Origin: Curvularia sp. ZM96 | Lineage: Eukaryota; Ascomycota; Dothideomycetes; Pleosporales; Pleosporaceae | DNA: 64,000 nucleotides | Direction of reading: 5' to 3' | NCBI GenBank assembly: GCA_022457065.1 | Contig: JAJGBQ010000007.1 | Coordinates: forward strand, 2,692,501 to 2,756,500 | Shown here: one piece after another, positions 57,843 through 64,000 of the stretch | Layout: each line of letters starts with the position of its first letter | Numbering within the stretch: position 1 is the stretch's first letter | Notes under the pieces: generated by a model | Databases searched by the model: none | Seen by the model: the letters and a program-made list of their open reading frames with translations, nothing else | What the model was told of the DNA's origin: nothing | Program-made: the position numbers and the translations under genes

Positions 57843-60269
57843 ACGTACCTCACGAGTTGCCCGCTCACATAGGTTACCCTCCTACTTTTGCCTAGACTCT
57901 ACTAAAACTACTATATTATAGCCTAAAATAGCCTACTTTAAACCTATATAGTGTAATATAATATAAAATATTATTTTTAATTTACTTCTACTACTTACTT
58001 ATACGTTTATATATTATATCTAGTTCTATTATACTATCTATACTATCTTTAGAATAGTTTACCTACTTTAGTATATTTCTACTTTTTTAACTTCTTTCTA
58101 TTACTACGCGCTCTAAAGTCTTAAAGAGTAGATAAGTGCGCCCTATCTTTAACTAATAAGATTCTCTTTACTTAAACCTACTCTCTTTCATGTAATTTTC
58201 CTCGTGTTATAGTCTTATTTACTATTTTAAGCTTAACGTAGTTCACAAGCGAGCCGCCACCCCAAGCAAGCCACCACCTCCTTACTAGCACCTCAACTTC
58301 GCAACATTATCACAGCTATTTAACACAGTATATTAAAAATCGTAATAAGCTAGTTTACTTCTTAGATCTATTGCTATTACTACTACTATTAATTTCTACT
58401 TTATGGGTGTGCGCGTTGTGCCTAGTCTCCTTATAATGCTTATAGCGCCTCTCTCCTCGTACCCTCTTTAACGCACTCTTGCCACTATTATAACTACTAC
58501 CCGTCTATTTAGCTAATAAGTTCTATATCTTACTAGTAGTAAGAGTTTCTTCTATCTAGATATATTATTACTTATAGCTCTTGCGCTTATTTAATTTATC
58601 TAGAGCTGCTTAAAGAGTACTTATTTCCTCTATTATAAGCGTTATATTATATACTATTTACTAAGCCCTCTTACTTAGTTACGCGATCTACTTAATAAGT
58701 AAATTAGTAGAAGACCTATAACGTTTTCTTACGCTCTCTTAAATAAGACTAATTTAAGACTTAACTTCGCGCGCGTTACGTAGTGTCTACGCCTTCTAGG
58801 CGGCTATCTATTATAGTAATAGTACTAGTATCTATACTACTATATTAAGCTTTAATAGTATAGTCTATAGATTATATAGGACTAGACTAGTACCTCTAAA
58901 GCCTACCTAGATATTCTCTCGTGTAATAGACTGCTTAAAAGCAGTCTTAAACGCTAGTAGGAAGGTCTTCTTACTAATATAGCTAGTGCAGTTTCGTGCT
59001 AAGCTTAAGATTATATCGCTATACTTATACTTTAAAGATAAGAAATAGGTAATATTAAGAGGCTATAATAGATAAGATAAGTATAAAGGTATATAAAAAA
59101 GAATAATATTCTTCTTCTTATAGAGATCTTAAAATTTAATAGAGCTATAGCTCTTATAGCTATTAATAATTAGTAGTTAATACCTACTTATAGTATAGCT
59201 CTTTATATAGGTATTAAAGTGCTCTAATTACGTAAGAGTAAGCTAGTTATTCGTCTAGCTATTATAACTAACTTTAAGAACCTAGTTAGAAGGTAAGTTC
59301 TTAAACTAATCGTTAATAAGTAACTTGCCCGTAAAGATAACGAAAGAGAGTAGCTAGCGACCTAACGCACCCACGCTCTAGATTATAGTAACCTACTTAT
59401 AGTTACCTAGCTATATACGCTTTCTTTTACTAGAACTATTTAAGTCTATAATAACTAACTATAATAAAATCTTACCTATTATAAAGCTAGTCTTATTAAA
59501 GTTATAGATATCTTTATCTATAATATCTTACTTCTTCTTTATCCTCTTAACTAGATCGAACTAGCGCTAGATAGCGACTAGATTCTCGCAGGTAGCTTAC
59601 TAGTAATTATAGAGATAGCTCTAGTGCGTATAGAGCTTAAGAGTTCTCTTAACAAAGTTATTAATCTAGTTCTTGCTAACATAGTTGCTCCTACGCTTAT
59701 ATAATAGTTTATTAGCTATTACTTAAACGTTAGTCTTTATAGAGGCAAATCCTCGCCTAGACTTCTTAAGAATAGAGTAAACTATTATCTCCTCTTCTAG
59801 TTTACCTAAGCGCTTTAAATTTAGCCTATAGTCGCGTCTAGAACGTGTTCTAGCGCGTTACTCTTAAATTATTATTTAGGGGACGTTATATATCTCTATA
59901 GCACGTTTTACACATTAAACACATTATAACTAAATATTAAGAAAAGTAAGTTAAAGATTTAGTTCGTTATAGATAGATTAAGAGTAGTGTAGTTAAGACA
60001 TAACGCGTTATAGTAGTAACGTGGACATACTAGTAAGGAGGTGGCGGCTCGCTTAGGGTGGCGGCTCGCTTATGAACCACGTTAGTAATTATCTTTTACG
60101 CTAATACTAACTTATACGTAATAATAGCTACTCTCTTTAAGATTTTCTTAAAGGCCTCTATAATAGATATTAGTAAACTATCTATATATCTCTAAAGCCT
60201 GTACTTTAATAACGTTAATTATAACTCTAATTCTAGAGTATTACTAGAGATTTATAATACCTAGGGCTA
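57843..60269 (-). mobile_element. Pogo-like element N (family 2), fragment split by transposon G
   Basis: Left end ACGTACCTCACGAGTTGCCC after TA. Segments 57843-58233 and 60085-60269 align with J (minus-strand transposase C-terminal part). It is truncated at 60269 by an LTR1. Iteron region degenerate. Confidence 0.7.
58236..60082 (-). mobile_element. Pogo-like transposon G (family 1), inserted in N
   Basis: 1847 bp, TA duplications (58234-58235, 60083-60084). Iterons CAAGCGAGCCGCCACCC then CAAGCAAGCCACCACCT at the left, and the same type at the right (TAAGCGAGCCGCCACCT), followed by CCTTACTAG. The minus-strand transposase is the most decayed of family 1; its psq helix near 59850 is barely readable but clearly differs from that of B and C. 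Confidence 0.87.
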
Positions 60270-62586
60270 TGTTACAAGTAACAGCGAAAGGATCTCTCCT
60301 GACGAGGGCCGCAGGCTAGAGGCCATTAGGCGCCACGTCAAAAGGTAATAATCACCGCGGGGCGGCGATCACGTAATGTGCTATCTTGCTAAGGCTAGCT
60401 ATCTAAGATAGTAGTGTATAAAGAGATAGCTACACTATTACAACTATCTCGCATAAGGGAGATAGACGAGATAGCAGAACTAGAGGTAATAGATATAAGA
60501 ATAGGTTAGATTTTATTATTATATTTATTATAGTTAACTCTTATAAGTTCTTCTCTTATATAGATTAATACTTAGTTATTCTATTACTAACGTGGTTCAC
60601 AAGCGAGTCGATCACCCAAGCGAGTCGATCACGCTCCACCGGCGCGTCGACGGCGACACTACAACGCGTGATGACTCAACAACGCATTACTCAGACTTTC
60701 TATACTAAATCAGATCTTCAACTTGCTCTCTTTAACTCCTAATCGCAACGTGTTCTAAGCTAAAGACGTGCTACCTCTATCTATAACGTGCCTTACAGTA
60801 CTCTGTCTAACTAACGCACTAGAAAGCGCCCCCGACGCGACTGCGAACCGAACTCGAAGCGCCTAAATAAGCTAGAAGAGGAGGCTGTAGTTAGGCGTAT
60901 TCTTGAGGAGTCTGCGCGAGGATTTGCGCCTATAAAGCCTAACGTTCGAGCAATAGCTGATAAACTACTGCATAAGCGTGGGAGCAACCCTGTTAGTAAG
61001 AACTAGATTAACAACTTTATTAAGAGAACTCCTAAGCTCCGTACGCGCTAGAGCCGTCCCTACGATTACTAGCGAGCTACCTGCAAGAACCTAGCGGCTA
61101 TCTAGCACTAGTTCGACTTAGTCTAGGCAACAAAGTAGAAGTAGGGTATCGTGGACGATAATATCTACAACTTTGACGAAACTAGCTTTATAATAGGCAA
61201 GATTTTATTATAGTTAGTTATTATAGTATTAGAAGATTATAGCAAAAAGAAGCGGATATAGCTAGGCAACCGTAAGTAGGTTACTATAATCTAAGGCGTG
61301 GGCGCGTTAGGTCGCTAGCTACCTCTCTTTATTATCTTTGCGGGCAAGGTGCTTATTAACGTCTAGTTTAAAGACCTGCCTACTAACTAGGTTCTTAAAG
61401 TTAGTCCTAATAGCTAGACGAACAATTAGCTTGCTCTTGCGTAGTTAGAGTACTTTAATACCTATATAAAGAGGTAGACTATAGATAGGTATTAACTACT
61501 TATTATTAATGGCTATAAGAGCCACTACTCCGTTAAATTTTAAGATCTTTATAAGAAGAAGAATATTATTCTTCTCTATATGCCTGCGCACTCGTCTTAT
61601 CTATTATAGCCCCTTAATATCGCCTGCTTCTCGCCGTTAAAGCGCAAGTATGGCGACTTAATCTTAGGCTTAGCACGCAACTGTACTAACTATATTAGTA
61701 AGAAGACCTTCCTACTAGTCTTTAAGACTACTTTTAAGTAGTCTATTACGAAGAAGAATATCTAAGCTAGCTTTAGAGGCGCTAGTCTAGTCCTATATAA
61801 CCCACAGGCTATACTATTAAAACTTAATATAGTAGTATAGACACTATATTAATTACCGCGACAGATAGCTACCTAGGAGGCGCAGACACTACGCAACGCG
61901 CGCGAAGTTGATACTTAAATTAGTCTTATTCAAGAGAGCGTGAGAAAGCGCTATAGGTCTTCTACTAATTTACTTACTAAGTAGATCGCGTAGTTGAGTA
62001 AGGGGGCTTAGTAGATAGCATATAAGATAGTACTTTTAATAGAGAAAATAACCACCCTTTAAGAAGCTCTAGACGAATTAAACAAGCGTAAAAGCCGTAA
62101 GCGGCGATACGTACAGATAGAAGAGACTCTTACTATAGGCGAGGTACAAGAAGTATTAGCTAAATAGGCAGGTAGTAGTCGTGGCGACGGTAAGAGTGCG
62201 TCAAAGAGGGTGCGAGAAGAGAGGCGGTGCGGGCGTTATAACCAGACTAGACACAACGTTCGCACCTGCGCAGTTAAGATAGATAGTACAAGTAATAGTA
62301 GCGATTCTAATAATTAATTTAGTATATTATAATAGTTTATTAACTATAATAAAAGACTATAATAACGTATTGACGTCGACGCGCTAGTGGAGCGTGATCG
62401 ACTCGCTTGGGTGATCGACTCGCTTGTGAACCACGTTATAGAATTAATTATTACTTTATTCTTAGTTAAACTCCTATAACTCTTTTCTACTACGAATCGC
62501 TAGAAATAATTGCATAGAATACTTTGTATAAGTCTTACCCTAACCTAGACCGAGACTAAGTGAGTATAGCGAACCCCCGTGTAATA
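60270..62586 (+). repeat. LTR (LTR1 type), interrupted by transposon H
   Basis: TGTTACAAGTAACAGCGAAAG to CCCCGTGTAATA. Net length about 468 bp. Its centre (60380-60480) differs from other LTR1 copies. No clear target duplication. Confidence 0.78.
60590..62436 (+). mobile_element. Pogo-like transposon H (family 1), inserted in an LTR1
   Basis: 1847 bp, TA-flanked (60588-60589, 62437-62438). Both ends have identical iterons CAAGCGAGTCGATCACC and CAAGCGAGTCGATCACG followed by CTCCACC. The transposase on the plus strand (from 60671, MTQQRIT) is full length but RIP-decayed; helix reads STLSN.RTRKRPRRD. Confidence 0.88.
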
Positions 62587-63593
62587 TATAGTTTGATTGT
62601 CTTACTAACCTAACAGATTAGAGTTTCTAATCAATCCTCTTATTTAATAAATTCCCTTTGTTCAAAGTAGTCTTAGCTCCAACATTACTTCTATTATATT
62701 TTATATCTAGCCTACTCTAGACATGTAGAGTCTATCTAGGCCGCATACTAAAGGCTAATAATAATATAACTAAGATTAAATAAGACTAGGATAAGCGGGC
62801 TAGGGCACACGTGTAGCTATATTTATCTATAAAAAGCTATACTGCTAAATATTCTCTAATATAAGAGATGACGGGTAAACAAATTCTTTAAAGTATCTCG
62901 CCACTATATTAGAAACACTATAATATAATTAGTCGTGTGTACGGTAGAACTAATGCTTACTATCTACCTAAGCAGCGTTAAGCAAGACCTAATTAGGAAT
63001 AAGGAATAATTCAAAGTCTTTTTTAGCGCCTAGTATTATACGTACATTAGCTTAGTGCTCATAAATCCTAGTTAATATAGGTTAGAAGGCTTTGTTCTAC
63101 ATACTATACTTAACGTAATGCTAAGTTAGCTACTTGATAATTGCTTCTTCGTGTTGTAAGTAACTTAGCACATGCAAAAGCAAACTACTTAGCATACTAG
63201 GCAATCGTGCTACTAGAAATACAGGGGTATAATAATGTAAACTATCTTGTATTTTATATATAGCATATGTTAAATGCCGTGTCTTGTGTTATTGAAGTTT
63301 TTAATGCAATTTTACTCTTATTTATAAATAGGTTATAGCTCTATAACTTAGTTTAAATTAGTATTTATTTATTAGTAGATTAGTAGTATGCTAAGTAGTA
63401 ACTTTAATAGTATATAGCGTCTTTACTACTTTATTATAGTCTTCTTGAATAGAATATTGCTAGTAAGTAATTTAACTACTAACTATATCTTACTAAAGTA
63501 TTACTAAGCTAACTAGAGAAGTAGTAAACTCTGTCAGAGTCTAGCTTAGTCTCTAGGTTATCTATAGTTATTATTATATCTTTAAAGTATTTA
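62587..63593. other. AT-rich sequence, no recognised feature
   Basis: RIP-like composition. No coding frame, terminal repeat or LTR found. Confidence 0.45.
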
Positions 63594-64000
63594 ACGTGGT
63601 TCACAAGCGAGCGAGCGTACCAAGCGAGCGAGCGTATCCCCACCAGCGCGTCAACTTCGAGACGTTATCACGCGCTTTTATCACAGTTAATAAACTATTA
63701 TAATATACGAAATTAATTGTTAGAATCGCTATAATTACTTGTACTATCTATCTTAACCGCGCAGGTACGAACGTTGTGTCTAGTCTGGTTGTAACGCCCG
63801 TATCGCCTCTCTCCTCGCACCCTCTTCGACGCACTCTTACTACTACCACGACTGCTATCTGCCTGTTTAGCTAGTACTTCTTGTATCTCGCTAATGGTAA
63901 GAGTCTCTTCTGTCCGTACGTATTGCCGCTTACGGCTCTTACGCTTTATTGCTGTATCTAGAGCTGCTTTAAGACTACCTACTTTCTCGCGTAGTAACAC
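63594..64000 (-). mobile_element. Pogo-like transposon I (family 1), partial, runs off the window
   Basis: Left end after TA (63592-63593) reads ACGTGGTTCACAAGCGAG with iterons of the same type as transposon A (CAAGCGAGCGAGCGTAC). The minus-strand C-terminal transposase frame from 63713 to the window edge is open (95 codons) and ends in a zinc-knuckle-like region (YGRYNQTRHNVRTC, with two Cys changed to Tyr). Confidence 0.85.

Overview
The window looks like a chromosome segment of a filamentous ascomycete (Pezizomycotina, probably Dothideomycetes). Genes have short GT..AG introns of about 50-100 bp and sit in islands of normal base composition, separated by long AT-rich blocks of transposon debris. 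That debris carries a clear repeat-induced point mutation (RIP) signature: the transposase frames are broken mostly by TAG codons where CAG or TGG is expected.

Layout. 1-6.2 kb: a casein kinase I-like gene, then an apparently intact five-exon DUF3435 tyrosine recombinase (the Starship 'captain' type) on the minus strand. 6.2-15.9 kb: a RIP-decayed Ty3/gypsy element (minus strand) carrying two pogo-like DNA transposons. 15.9-25.0 kb: nested insertions, a pogo-like element holding another pogo-like element, two LTR2 copies and an LTR3, followed by a small non-autonomous element that contains two further nested transposons. 25.2-27.1 kb: a three-exon siderophore-iron transporter. 27.6-29.4 kb: a well-preserved pogo-like element. 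30.1-38.7 kb: decayed transposons and solo LTRs. 40.6-43.2 kb: an intronless HMT1/ABCB6-type ABC half-transporter. 44.0-47.8 kb: two nearly identical transposons in inverted orientation, 61 bp apart. 48.6-49.6 kb: helicase-related remnants. 51.0-52.2 kb: a five-exon secreted tyrosinase. 53.5-57.4 kb: an NB-ARC/TPR (NLR-like) pseudogene split by a transposon. 57.8-64.0 kb: more nested elements.

The genes do not form one pathway. Two are membrane transporters (siderophore iron; ABC half-transporter), one is a secreted copper oxidase, one a kinase, one a recombinase.

Most notable is a set of nine copies (A to I) of one pogo-like transposon family, with seven distinct termini. Each inverted terminal repeat carries two tandem 17-bp iterons made of a constant 8-bp part (CAAGCGAG) and a 9-bp part that differs between copies but agrees within a copy, with one exception. 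The matching transposases differ mainly in the recognition helix of the N-terminal psq-type helix-turn-helix, while the downstream CENP-B-type region is nearly constant. This suggests a family that diversifies its DNA-binding specificity and its ends together. All calls come from reading the sequence; no database search was possible.
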